From NCBI GenBank assembly GCA_934376955.1, contig CAKRPJ010000079.1, positions 1 through 6,246 of the forward strand: 6,246 nucleotides of DNA, written 5' to 3'. Origin of the DNA: CAKRPJ01 sp934376955 (GTDB lineage: Bacteria > Bacillota > Clostridia > Lachnospirales > Lachnospiraceae). Both the position numbers and the translations under genes were made by a program. Each line of letters opens with the position of its first letter. Within the stretch, counting starts at the first letter, position 1. Below are positions 1-6,188 of this stretch, one piece after another. Under the pieces are notes generated by a model, which was not told the origin of the DNA, did not search any database, and saw nothing but the letters and a program-made list of their open reading frames with translations.

Positions 1-252
1 GTAGGCGCTGATTCGGAAGATACCGAGGGATTCTCCGGGCAGTGCAGTCTTCTTTTCTTCCGGCGCTTCTGTATTCCTGTTATCAGAAGCAGCAGAAGCC
101 CTTTCTTTGTCATGCACTGTTTCATAACCGGGGCCGATGCTGTTATCGGCTGTCTGTACGGTTTCTGTGGCATAAGCCGGCATGCTAAGGGATGTGAAAA
201 GAGAAAGACATAAGGTAAGGCCGGATATTCGGCGGATAAGGCGATTCTTCAT
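1..252 (-). CDS. Secreted protein, N-terminal part only (possible 3D-domain protein)
   Basis: This partial gene reads leftward from an ATG at 252 and stays open for 84 codons to the window edge, so its C-terminus is missing. The start is supported by AGGAGG (positions 263-258) five bases upstream. The protein begins with a basic segment (K2, R4, R7, R8), then a hydrophobic core at about residues 9-24 and a PAYA cleavage motif ending at residue 28: a standard Sec signal peptide, with no lipobox. Residues 29-72 are polar, rich in T, E, K and S, with no recognisable fold, as in the linker of an exported enzyme. The last visible residues, GESLGIFRISAY, resemble the strand that opens the 3D (double-psi beta-barrel) domain of clostridial cell-wall proteins, usually followed by Cys-rich sequence. 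That family guess is weak because the domain itself is outside the window. Export is well supported; function is unknown. Confidence 0.8.
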   Translation of the reverse strand, partial: MKNRLIRRISGLTLCLSLFTSLSMPAYATETVQTADNSIGPGYETVHDKERASAASDNRNTEAPEEKKTALPGESLGIFRISAY

Positions 253-279
253 AGGCACCTCCTCAACGTTAGCCAATAA

Positions 280-295
280 TTACAAAACATTGTAA
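280..295. repeat. Inverted repeat TTACAA-N4-TTGTAA in the leader of the secreted protein gene
   Basis: Two 6-base arms (280-285 and 290-295) are perfectly complementary around a 4-base centre. The repeat lies just inside the predicted minus-strand transcript, between the start site and the ribosome binding site. It could be a small operator or a weak RNA hairpin. It is AT-rich and short, so chance is possible. Confidence 0.4.
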
Positions 296-313
296 AAAGT
301 TATCATTTATTTC

Positions 314-342
314 ATTATATTTACAGAAATGTTAAATGTCAA
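314..342 (-). promoter_or_regulatory. Sigma-A promoter for the minus-strand secreted protein gene
   Basis: On the minus strand there is a perfect TTGACA (342-337), a 17-base spacer and a perfect TATAAT (319-314). Transcription should start near 307, giving an untranslated leader of about 55 bases before the ATG at 252. The match to the vegetative consensus is complete, so this should be a strong constitutive promoter unless repressed. Confidence 0.85.
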
Positions 343-395
343 GGAATTTCACGGAGGGAGAGGAATAAGAGGAAGGTAAATATGTTTTTTGTGTG

Positions 396-420
396 AAAAA
401 AGGAAAAAGGTTAAAAAATA
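396..420 (+). promoter_or_regulatory. A-tract region upstream of the hrcA promoter (UP-element-like)
   Basis: Three runs of five to six A (396-401, 404-408, 413-418) sit immediately upstream of the -35 box, where the RNA polymerase alpha C-terminal domains bind. Such A-tracts can raise promoter strength or bend the DNA. The call rests on composition and position only. Confidence 0.35.
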
Positions 421-422
421 TC

Positions 423-451
423 TTGACAAAAAGTGACCATAGTAATATAGT
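423..451 (+). promoter_or_regulatory. Sigma-A promoter of the hrcA-grpE-dnaK-dnaJ operon
   Basis: The -35 box TTGACA (423-428) is perfect, the spacer is 17 bases, and the -10 box TATAGT (446-451) matches the consensus at five of six positions. The expected transcription start is near 458, eight bases before the CIRCE element, which therefore lies in the 5' leader. This is the usual arrangement for HrcA-controlled vegetative promoters. The 8-base palindrome ACAATTGT (453-460) straddles the predicted start site. Confidence 0.88.
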
Positions 452-465
452 AACAATTGTAAATA

Positions 466-492
466 TTAGCACTCCTCAAAACAGAGTGCTAA
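466..492. promoter_or_regulatory. CIRCE element (HrcA operator)
   Basis: The arms TTAGCACTC (466-474) and GAGTGCTAA (484-492) are a perfect 9-base inverted repeat around a 9-base spacer, exactly the CIRCE consensus. HrcA, encoded 25 bases downstream, binds this site as a dimer and represses the operon, and is itself kept active by GroEL in studied bacteria. In the transcript the arms can also pair as a 9-bp hairpin. Only one CIRCE copy is seen in the window. Confidence 0.98.
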
Positions 493-516
493 TAAAAACA
501 AAAAGAAGGTGAGAAT

Positions 517-1560
517 GTGGAGCTGGACGAAAGAAAAGAAAAAATATTAAAGGCGATCATTCAGACATATCTGGAAACAGGGGAGCCGGTTGGTTCCAGA
601 ACGATTTCCAAATATTCTGATCTTAAGTTGAGCTCCGCTACGATAAGAAACGAGATGTCTGATCTGGAGGAGCTGGGATATATCATCCAGCCCCATACCT
701 CGGCAGGCAGGATTCCCTCAGATAAGGGGTACCGTTTCTATGTCGATCAGATCATCAAAGAAAAAGACAGCCAGGTCAATGAAATGCAGGAGCTGATGAT
801 CCAGAGAGTGGACCGCGTTGAGCTTTTATTAAAGCAGATGGCAAAGCTTCTTGCAAGCAACACAAACTATGCAACACTGGTCAGCGGTCCTAATTATCAT
901 CAGACAAAGCTCAAGTTCATCCAGCTTTCCAAGGTGGAAGCCAATAAGCTTCTGATCGTGGTAGTCGTTGAAGGAAACATTATCCGAAATTCCTTTGTGA
1001 CTCTGGATGAGGAGCTCTCCGACGAAGAACTTTTAAACCTGAATATCCTTCTCAATAACAGTCTGAACGGCCTGACGATCCAGGAGATCAATCTTGGCGT
1101 GATCGCGAAGCTTAAGGAACAGGCGGGGGCTCACAGGCAGGTGGTCGATTTTGTTCTGAACGAGGTTTCAGAAGCCATCGGCTCTCAGGATGAGGATCTT
1201 CAGATCTACACGAGCGGAGCGACGAACATCTTCAAGTATCCGGAGTTATCCGATACAAAGAAGGCCAGTGAGCTTATCAGCACACTGGAGCAAAAGGAGC
1301 TTCTTAAGGGACTTCTGGAAGAAAAACAGAGTCAGCCCGATACGGCCTCTGATACAGAAATCCAGGTATATATCGGAGATGAAACTCCGGTTAAGACGAT
1401 GAAGGACTGCAGCATTGTAACAGCAAATTATATTCTTGGTGACGGGCTGAAGGGAACGATAGGAATTATCGGACCGAAGCGGATGGATTATGAAAAAGTG
1501 GTTGGGACACTGAGATCTCTGGTTTCCCAGCTGAATGAAACGTTTAACAAGAACGAATAG
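517..1560 (+). CDS. hrcA: Heat-inducible transcription repressor HrcA
   Basis: This 347-residue protein has the family's usual length. Residues 1-77 form the winged helix-turn-helix: the helix around SSATIRNEMSDLEELG (39-54) is the recognition region, and TSAGRIPSDKGYRFYVD (61-77) is the conserved wing segment. The remainder is the GAF-like sensor and dimer domain, ending with the conserved GTIGIIGPKRMDYEKVV region near the C-terminus. HrcA is a cytoplasmic repressor of class I heat-shock genes, and its target CIRCE lies in its own leader, giving autoregulation. The start is a GTG preceded by AAGGTGAG; an in-frame ATG upstream is not available, and the overlapping ATG at 515 is out of frame. 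The gene is first in the operon and separated from grpE by 20 bases. Confidence 0.97.
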   Translation: MELDERKEKILKAIIQTYLETGEPVGSRTISKYSDLKLSSATIRNEMSDLEELGYIIQPHTSAGRIPSDKGYRFYVDQIIKEKDSQVNEMQELMIQRVDRVELLLKQMAKLLASNTNYATLVSGPNYHQTKLKFIQLSKVEANKLLIVVVVEGNIIRNSFVTLDEELSDEELLNLNILLNNSLNGLTIQEINLGVIAKLKEQAGAHRQVVDFVLNEVSEAIGSQDEDLQIYTSGATNIFKYPELSDTKKASELISTLEQKELLKGLLEEKQSQPDTASDTEIQVYIGDETPVKTMKDCSIVTANYILGDGLKGTIGIIGPKRMDYEKVVGTLRSLVSQLNETFNKNE

Positions 1561-1580
1561 AATGAAAGGTGTAGATTCCA

Positions 1581-2174
1581 GTGGAAGAAAAAGAACTGAA
1601 AAAAGATGATCCCGGTAAAACGGAGGAAATAAAAGAAGAAGCGGCTAACGAGACCGAAGATCTGATGGTCGAGGAACCGGAAACAAAAAAAGAAGCGGAC
1701 AAGGAACCGAAGAAAGGACTCTTTGGCAAGAAAAAGGATGCAAAGGATACTCAGATCGAGGATCTGACAGACCGCTTAAAGAGAACAATGGCAGAATTTG
1801 ATAATTTCAGAAAGCGGACAGATAAAGAAAAAGCATCCATGTATGAGATCGGAGCAAGAGATGTGATCGAAAAGCTTCTCCCGGTCGTTGATAATTTTGA
1901 AAGAGGGCTTGCGACCATTCCTGAAGACGAGAAGAATACTCCTCTGGCGGAGGGAATGGATAAAATATATAAGCAGCTGGTCAAGACGCTGGATGAGCTG
2001 GGTGTTACACCCATCGAAGCAGTAGGGAAACCATTTGATCCGAATTTCCACAATGCAGTAATGCATGTGGAGGATGAAAGCCTTGGAGAGAATGTGGTTG
2101 CGGCAGAGCTTTTAAAGGGGTATATGTACCGGGAAAGCGTTGTGCGCCACAGTATGGTCCAGGTGGCAAATTAA
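1581..2174 (+). CDS. grpE: Nucleotide exchange factor GrpE
   Basis: The 197-residue product is the cofactor that releases ADP from DnaK and so resets the chaperone cycle in the cytoplasm. Residues 1 to about 55 are a disordered, highly charged Glu/Lys tail. A long helical coiled-coil dimer segment follows from about residue 57, including the conserved AEFDNFRKRT stretch. The C-terminal beta domain carries the GrpE signature: FDPNFHNAV at 152-160 and GYMYRESVVRHSMVQVA from residue 180. The GTG at 1581 is the likely start: an in-frame stop lies at 1572-1574, GAAAGGTG precedes it, and the next in-frame Met (residue 29) would remove only the charged tail. Like hrcA it starts with GTG, whereas dnaK has ATG with a much stronger ribosome binding site. 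This fits the low GrpE to DnaK ratio generally needed. Confidence 0.97.
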   Translation: MEEKELKKDDPGKTEEIKEEAANETEDLMVEEPETKKEADKEPKKGLFGKKKDAKDTQIEDLTDRLKRTMAEFDNFRKRTDKEKASMYEIGARDVIEKLLPVVDNFERGLATIPEDEKNTPLAEGMDKIYKQLVKTLDELGVTPIEAVGKPFDPNFHNAVMHVEDESLGENVVAAELLKGYMYRESVVRHSMVQVAN

Positions 2175-2210
2175 CAAGATAACAAGTATTTGATCTATTG
2201 TAAATATATC

Positions 2211-2216
2211 AGGAGG
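2211..2216 (+). promoter_or_regulatory. Strong ribosome binding site of dnaK
   Basis: A perfect AGGAGG lies eight bases before the dnaK ATG, in an otherwise AT-rich 50-base gap after grpE. It is clearly stronger than the sites in front of hrcA, grpE and dnaJ, in line with DnaK being the most abundant product of the operon. Confidence 0.85.
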
Positions 2217-2224
2217 AAAAAACT

Positions 2225-4078
2225 ATGAGCAAGATTATTGGTATTGATTTAGGTACAACAAATAGCTGTGTCGCTGTCATGGAAGGTGGAAAACCAACCG
2301 TTATCGCAAATACAGAGGGCGTAAGAACAACTCCATCCGTAGTTGCCTTCACAAAGAATGGGGAAAGACTTGTAGGTGAGCCGGCAAAGCGTCAGGCAGT
2401 AACAAACGCAGACCGCACCATCTCCTCCATCAAGAGACACATGGGAAGCGATTATAAAGTAGATATCGACGGCAAGAAATATACTCCCCAGGAGATCTCC
2501 GCTATGATCCTTCAGAAGCTGAAGGCAGATGCAGAAAGCTATCTGGGTGAGAAGGTAACAGAGGCGGTCATCACAGTTCCGGCATACTTCAATGATGCGC
2601 AGCGTCAGGCAACCAAGGATGCAGGTAAGATCGCAGGTCTCGATGTAAAACGTATCATCAACGAGCCGACAGCAGCAGCCTTAGCTTACGGCCTTGACAA
2701 CGAAAAAGAGCAGAAGATCATGGTATACGACTTAGGCGGCGGTACCTTTGATGTTTCCATTATTGAGATCGGTGATGGTGTTATCGAGGTTCTGGCTACA
2801 AACGGTGATACCCATCTGGGCGGCGATGATTTCGATAATCGTGTGACCCAGTGGATGATCGACGAGTTTAAGAAGGCAGAGGGTGTAGATCTTTCTACAG
2901 ACAAGATGGCTCTCCAGAGATTGAAGGAGGCAGCCGAGAAGGCAAAGAAGGAGCTTTCTACAGCAACAACAACAAATATCAACCTTCCGTTCATCACCGC
3001 TACATCTGAGGGACCGAAGCATCTTGATATGAACCTTACAAGAGCAAAATTTGATGAACTCACAAGCGACCTGATCGAGAGAACGGCTACTCCGGTACAG
3101 AATGCATTAAGAGATGCTGGACTGACAGCAGCAGAGCTTTCCAAGGTTCTCCTTGTAGGCGGTTCCACTCGTATGTTAGCCGCACAGGAGAAGGTAAAAC
3201 AGCTGACCGGCAAGGAGCCGAGTAAATCCCTCAACCCGGATGAGTGTGTAGCCATCGGTGCTGCTATTCAGGGTGGTAAGCTTGCAGGTGATGCAGGTGC
3301 AGGCGATATCCTTCTTCTCGATGTTACACCGCTTTCCCTTTCCATCGAGACAATGGGCGGCGTTGCAACCAGATTGATCGAGAGAAATACAACGATCCCG
3401 ACAAAAAAGAGCCAGATTTTCTCTACAGCTGCAGATAACCAGACCTCTGTTGATATCCATGTCGTACAGGGTGAAAGACAGTTCGCAAGAGATAACAAGA
3501 CACTGGGACAGTTCCGTCTGGATGGCATCCTTCCGGCAAGGAGAGGTGTTCCGCAGATTGAGGTTACCTTTGATATTGATGCCAACGGTATCGTAAACGT
3601 ATCCGCAAAGGATATGGGCACCGGAAAAGAGCAGCATATCACGATCACATCCGGCTCTAATATGTCTGATTCCGATATCGAAAAGGCAGTAAAGGAAGCT
3701 GCTGAGTACGAGGCACAGGATAAGAAGAAAAAAGATGCCATTGACACAAGAAACGAAGCAGATTCTATGGTATTCCAGACAGAGAAGGCTCTTGAGGAGG
3801 TCGGAGATAAGATCGATGCCAACGACCGTTCCGAGGTCGAGTCTGATCTTAACGCACTGAAGGAAGCAATCAACCGTGCTCCGGTCGATCAGATGACAGA
3901 TGCCCAGGTAGATGATATCAAGGCAGCAAAAGAGAAAATGATGCAGAGCGCACAGAAGCTGTTTGCAAAGGTCTATGAGCAGGCACAGGCAGGCGCAGGT
4001 CAGCAGGCCAGCCAGCAGAGTGCAAGTCAGGCAGGTTACGGGGATGACGTGGTTGACGGCGAGTACAAGGAAGTATAA
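2225..4078 (+). CDS. dnaK: Molecular chaperone DnaK (Hsp70)
   Basis: This 617-residue Hsp70 binds exposed hydrophobic segments of unfolded proteins and releases them through an ATP cycle driven by DnaJ and GrpE. All three Hsp70 signatures are present: IGIDLGTTNSCVAV near residue 5, the phosphate-binding VYDLGGGTFDVSIIE from 167, and VLLVGGSTRM from 308. The third signature sits roughly 25-30 residues earlier than in E. coli DnaK, as expected from the known ATPase-domain deletion of Gram-positive Hsp70s. The interdomain linker DILLLD is at 361-366. It is followed by the substrate-binding beta domain (DVTPLSLSIETMGGV onward), the helical lid, a Q/A/G-rich disordered stretch and a C-terminal EYKEV tail. 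The ATG start is fixed by AGGAGG. The protein is complete, with no missing motif. Codon use is strongly biased, as for a highly expressed gene. Confidence 0.99.
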   Translation: MSKIIGIDLGTTNSCVAVMEGGKPTVIANTEGVRTTPSVVAFTKNGERLVGEPAKRQAVTNADRTISSIKRHMGSDYKVDIDGKKYTPQEISAMILQKLKADAESYLGEKVTEAVITVPAYFNDAQRQATKDAGKIAGLDVKRIINEPTAAALAYGLDNEKEQKIMVYDLGGGTFDVSIIEIGDGVIEVLATNGDTHLGGDDFDNRVTQWMIDEFKKAEGVDLSTDKMALQRLKEAAEKAKKELSTATTTNINLPFITATSEGPKHLDMNLTRAKFDELTSDLIERTATPVQNALRDAGLTAAELSKVLLVGGSTRMLAAQEKVKQLTGKEPSKSLNPDECVAIGAAIQGGKLAGDAGAGDILLLDVTPLSLSIETMGGVATRLIERNTTIPTKKSQIFSTAADNQTSVDIHVVQGERQFARDNKTLGQFRLDGILPARRGVPQIEVTFDIDANGIVNVSAKDMGTGKEQHITITSGSNMSDSDIEKAVKEAAEYEAQDKKKKDAIDTRNEADSMVFQTEKALEEVGDKIDANDRSEVESDLNALKEAINRAPVDQMTDAQVDDIKAAKEKMMQSAQKLFAKVYEQAQAGAGQQASQQSASQAGYGDDVVDGEYKEV

Positions 4079-4108
4079 TAATTAGATCATAATTCAGAAA
4101 TGAAAAAC

Positions 4109-4138
4109 GGGGCTTGGGCAGAAATTCTGCCCGACCCC
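4109..4138 (+). terminator. GC-rich hairpin between dnaK and dnaJ; possible leaky terminator or mRNA processing site
   Basis: The inner stem pairs GGGCAGA (4116-4122) with TCTGCCC (4126-4132) around an AAT loop. An outer GGGG (4109-4112) pairs with CCCC (4135-4138), with a small bulged junction between. Only TTT follows on the plus strand before CCC, so it would terminate poorly and let some transcription reach dnaJ. On the minus strand the hairpin is followed by GTTTTT, but no minus-strand gene ends here. It most likely lowers dnaJ expression or stabilises the 3' end of the dnaK message. Confidence 0.55.
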
Positions 4139-4175
4139 TTTCCCACTATATAGAGTTTGAAAGGTAAGACTTGAA

Positions 4176-5321
4176 ATGGCAGAGAGCAAGAGAGATTATT
4201 ATGAAGTCCTTGGCGTACCGAAAAATGCAGATGATGCGGCGCTTAAAAAGGCATACAGAGTTCTGGCAAAAAAATACCATCCGGATGCGAATCCGGGCGA
4301 TAAAGAGGCTGAGGCAAAGTTTAAGGAGGCCTCCGAGGCGTATAGTGTATTGAGCGACCCGGAAAAGAGAAGACAATATGATCAGTTTGGCCATGCAGCC
4401 TTTGAAGGCGGGGCCGGTGGAGCCGGCGGCTTTGGCGGCTTTGATTTCAATGCAGCAGATATGGGAGATATCTTCGGAGATATTTTCGGAGATTTCTTCG
4501 GTGGAAGATCTACCAGCCGCAGCAGAAGCAACGGCCCAATGCGAGGAGCCAATCTGAGAACGGGTGTCCGCATCACATTTGAAGAAGCAATCTTTGGATG
4601 TGAGAAGGAAATAGAACTGAATTTAAAGGACGAATGCCCGAAATGCCATGGTACGGGAGCAAAGCCGGGAACATCACCGGTCACCTGCCCGAAATGTAAC
4701 GGAAAAGGTAAGATCGTCTACACCCAGCAATCCTTCTTCGGTCAGGTTCAGAATGTCCAGACATGTCCGGATTGCCGCGGAACGGGTAAGATCGTAAAGG
4801 AAAAATGTCCGGATTGTTACGGAGCAGGCTATATCTCAAAAAGGACAAAGATTAAGGTATCGATCCCGGCCGGAATCGATAACGGTATGAGCGTCCGCAT
4901 AGCCGGAAAGGGTGAACCGGGCGTAAACGGAGGAGATCGCGGCGATCTTCTGGTTGAGGTGACTGTTTCTAAGCACCCGATCTTTAAGCGTCAGGAGATG
5001 TCCATATATTCAACGGTACCGATCTCTTTTGCAACAGCAGCTCTGGGCGGAAAGATCTCGATCAAGACAGTGGATGGAATTGAGGAGTTTGATGTTAAGC
5101 CCGGAACCCAGACAGACACAAGGATAACCTTACGCGGAAAGGGAGTACCTTCCCTTAGAAGCCGGAATATCCGCGGCGACCACTACGTAACACTGGTCGT
5201 ATCGGTTCCGGAAAAGCTTACCGAGGAGCAGAAGGAGGCACTCCGCCATTTCGATAACCTGATGAATGGCGTAGAAACGGAGAAGGAAAGCGGAAAGAAG
5301 AAATCCTGGTTTAAAAAGTAA
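4176..5321 (+). CDS. dnaJ: Chaperone protein DnaJ (class I Hsp40)
   Basis: The 381-residue co-chaperone captures unfolded proteins and stimulates DnaK ATP hydrolysis. The J domain spans about residues 6-70, with the essential HPD at 35-37. The Gly/Phe-rich region follows at about 72-110 and carries two DIF motifs (98-100, 102-104). Four zinc-binding CxxCxGxG repeats start at 154, 171, 197 and 211 (CPKCHGTG, CPKCNGKG, CPDCRGTG, CPDCYGAG) and make two zinc centres. The two C-terminal beta-sandwich domains begin near KVSIPAGIDNG. All class I elements are intact and the length is usual. The ATG at 4176 is chosen because the J domain begins at once after it; the ribosome binding site AAAGG is rather distant (about 11 bases). 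The gene lies 97 bases after dnaK, behind the intergenic hairpin. Confidence 0.98.
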   Translation: MAESKRDYYEVLGVPKNADDAALKKAYRVLAKKYHPDANPGDKEAEAKFKEASEAYSVLSDPEKRRQYDQFGHAAFEGGAGGAGGFGGFDFNAADMGDIFGDIFGDFFGGRSTSRSRSNGPMRGANLRTGVRITFEEAIFGCEKEIELNLKDECPKCHGTGAKPGTSPVTCPKCNGKGKIVYTQQSFFGQVQNVQTCPDCRGTGKIVKEKCPDCYGAGYISKRTKIKVSIPAGIDNGMSVRIAGKGEPGVNGGDRGDLLVEVTVSKHPIFKRQEMSIYSTVPISFATAALGGKISIKTVDGIEEFDVKPGTQTDTRITLRGKGVPSLRSRNIRGDHYVTLVVSVPEKLTEEQKEALRHFDNLMNGVETEKESGKKKSWFKK

Positions 5322-5385
5322 TACAAAGGGTGCATGAAAAGCCTGTAAAAATATTCAGAACATATAAGAAAGAAGAAAAAGAAAT

Positions 5386-5931
5386 ATGGTCGAGACAGGA
5401 ATTGTATTTGGAAGGTTCCAGATGCTCCATCTGGGTCACATGGAATATCTTTTAGAGGCAAAAAAGAGGTGCCGCTTTCTGGTGATCGGAGTCAGTAACC
5501 CGGATCCGGGTGTGATCCGGTATGAGGATTCCTGTCCCCACAGATCTGCGGATACGGCCAATCCCCTTACCTTCTATGAGAGAAGCCGGATGATCGACGG
5601 TGCCCTGGCAGAGGCGGGAATAGACAGAAGTGAGTTTATGATCGTACCGATGCCGATCAATTATCCGGATCGGATCCGCTATTATGTTCCTTCAGACGGA
5701 GAGTTTTTCCTCACGATCTATGACGAGTGGGGATGGAAAAGAAAAGAGATCATTGAGAGCTTAGGATACAAGACAACGGTGTTGTGGGTTCGTGATGATT
5801 CCAGTCGGATCTCCTCCGGAACAGAGATCCGGGAAAAAATGATGTCCGGCGAGAACTGGTCCCATCTGGTACCGCCCTTCGTGTACCGCTTTGCGATGAA
5901 AAACAGGCTCGCCGAAAGAATGAAAGAATAA
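5386..5931 (+). CDS. HxGH-type nucleotidyltransferase, NMN adenylyltransferase-like
   Basis: This 181-residue protein belongs to the cytidylyltransferase/NMNAT-like Rossmann family, which transfers a nucleotide from an NTP with release of pyrophosphate. It opens with a beta strand and the GRFQMLHLGH motif, with the catalytic HxGH at 15-18. NPLTFYERSRMI matches the usual N-P-x-T-x-x-E-R segment of NadM-like enzymes. The C-terminal ISSGTEIREKM (142-152) is the ATP-phosphate-binding ISxTxxR-type motif, followed by GENWSHLVP, also typical of NadM. The middle region differs: where NadM proteins have a conserved asparagine-rich NNP loop, this protein reads FLTIYDEWGWKRKEI, so the acceptor may not be NMN. 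The protein is soluble and complete. It starts 64 bases after dnaJ with no terminator seen between, so read-through is likely; the purine-rich leader lacks a clear AGGAGG. NAD synthesis is a reasonable guess, not a proof. Confidence 0.85.
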   Translation: MVETGIVFGRFQMLHLGHMEYLLEAKKRCRFLVIGVSNPDPGVIRYEDSCPHRSADTANPLTFYERSRMIDGALAEAGIDRSEFMIVPMPINYPDRIRYYVPSDGEFFLTIYDEWGWKRKEIIESLGYKTTVLWVRDDSSRISSGTEIREKMMSGENWSHLVPPFVYRFAMKNRLAERMKE

Positions 5932-5945
5932 ACTGATAAAATATT

Positions 5946-6030
5946 CAAGTCGAACGTCCGTGAGACTTGGCGCGTGATTCTGGTCAGCAAAGCTGACATA
6001 TTCCTATCAGAATCACTGCGCATGAGCTCA
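5946..6030. other. Complex inverted-repeat element, possible structured RNA or dispersed palindromic repeat
   Basis: Three perfect helices lie end to end. Helix 1 pairs CAAGTC (5946-5951) with GACTTG (5964-5969) around a 12-base loop. Helix 2 starts at the next base and pairs GCGC plus GTGATTCTG (5970-5982) with CAGAATCAC, a bulged T and GCGC (6008-6021), giving 13 base pairs. Helix 3 is nested directly inside: GTCAGC (5983-5988) with GCTGAC (5992-5997) around AAA, leaving 5998-6007 unpaired. TGAG (5961-5964) could also pair with CTCA (6027-6030) as an alternative to helix 1. No T-tract follows the 3' side on the plus strand, so it is not a normal intrinsic terminator. I do not recognise it as a known riboswitch. 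It lies between the nucleotidyltransferase stop codon and the next promoter. Confidence 0.6.
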
Positions 6031-6032
6031 AA

Positions 6033-6068
6033 ATCTATTCAGGGGGTATTTTTATTACATCTATTCAG
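6033..6068. repeat. Direct repeat of ATCTATTCAG
   Basis: The 10-base word ATCTATTCAG occurs at 6033-6042 and again at 6059-6068, 26 bases apart, just upstream of the promoter at 6075-6103. The spacing is about two and a half helical turns, so the copies do not fall on the same face. They could be activator or repressor half-sites, but two short AT-rich copies may be chance. Confidence 0.35.
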
Positions 6069-6074
6069 AAATGA

Positions 6075-6103
6075 TTGCAAGATTATTTAATTTCTATTAT
6101 GAT
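6075..6103 (+). promoter_or_regulatory. Sigma-A promoter for the downstream fumarase gene
   Basis: TTGCAA (6075-6080), a 17-base spacer and TATGAT (6098-6103) each match the consensus at five of six positions or nearly so. Transcription would start near 6110 and give a leader of about 79 bases with a small ACAGA/TCTGT hairpin (6129-6143). The promoter shows that the fumarase gene is expressed independently of the heat-shock operon. Confidence 0.65.
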
Positions 6104-6188
6104 GATATAAGAGTCAGTAATAGATAAAACAGAGCGGTTCTGTCAGCAGGGGCAGATAAAAATTTCATGGAAGAAGGGTAGTTTTCAA

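Noticed and set aside
2197..2207. Word ATTGTAAATAT before dnaK, also found at 456-466 before CIRCE
   Set aside because: An 11-base AT-rich match is expected several times by chance in a window this size, and no promoter boxes or operator symmetry surround the dnaK copy.
2686..3873. Long minus-strand open frames opposite dnaK (2686-3255, 3176-3637 and 3268-3873)
   Set aside because: They are shadows of the strong codon bias of dnaK, which suppresses antisense stop codons. They lack ribosome binding sites and recognisable protein features, and antisense frames opposite Hsp70 genes are a known artefact.
4092..4103. 12-base identity ATTCAGAAATGA with 6063-6074
   Set aside because: About one such match is expected by chance in a window of this length; contexts are unrelated.
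4382..4684. Minus-strand open frame opposite the Gly/Phe region of dnaJ
   Set aside because: Its Pro/Ala/Ser-rich low-complexity product simply mirrors the Gly-rich codons of dnaJ. No start signal is present.
5946..6056. Reading the 5946-6030 element plus TATTTTTATT as one intrinsic terminator
   Set aside because: The T-rich stretch starts about 26 bases after the main stem closes, too far for intrinsic termination, and no stem ends directly in front of it.
6071..6127. Small open frame of 18 codons (MIARLFNFYYDDIRVSNR)
   Set aside because: It lies over the predicted fumarase promoter, has no nearby ribosome binding site (the GGGGG is about 25 bases away), and arises easily in AT-rich DNA.
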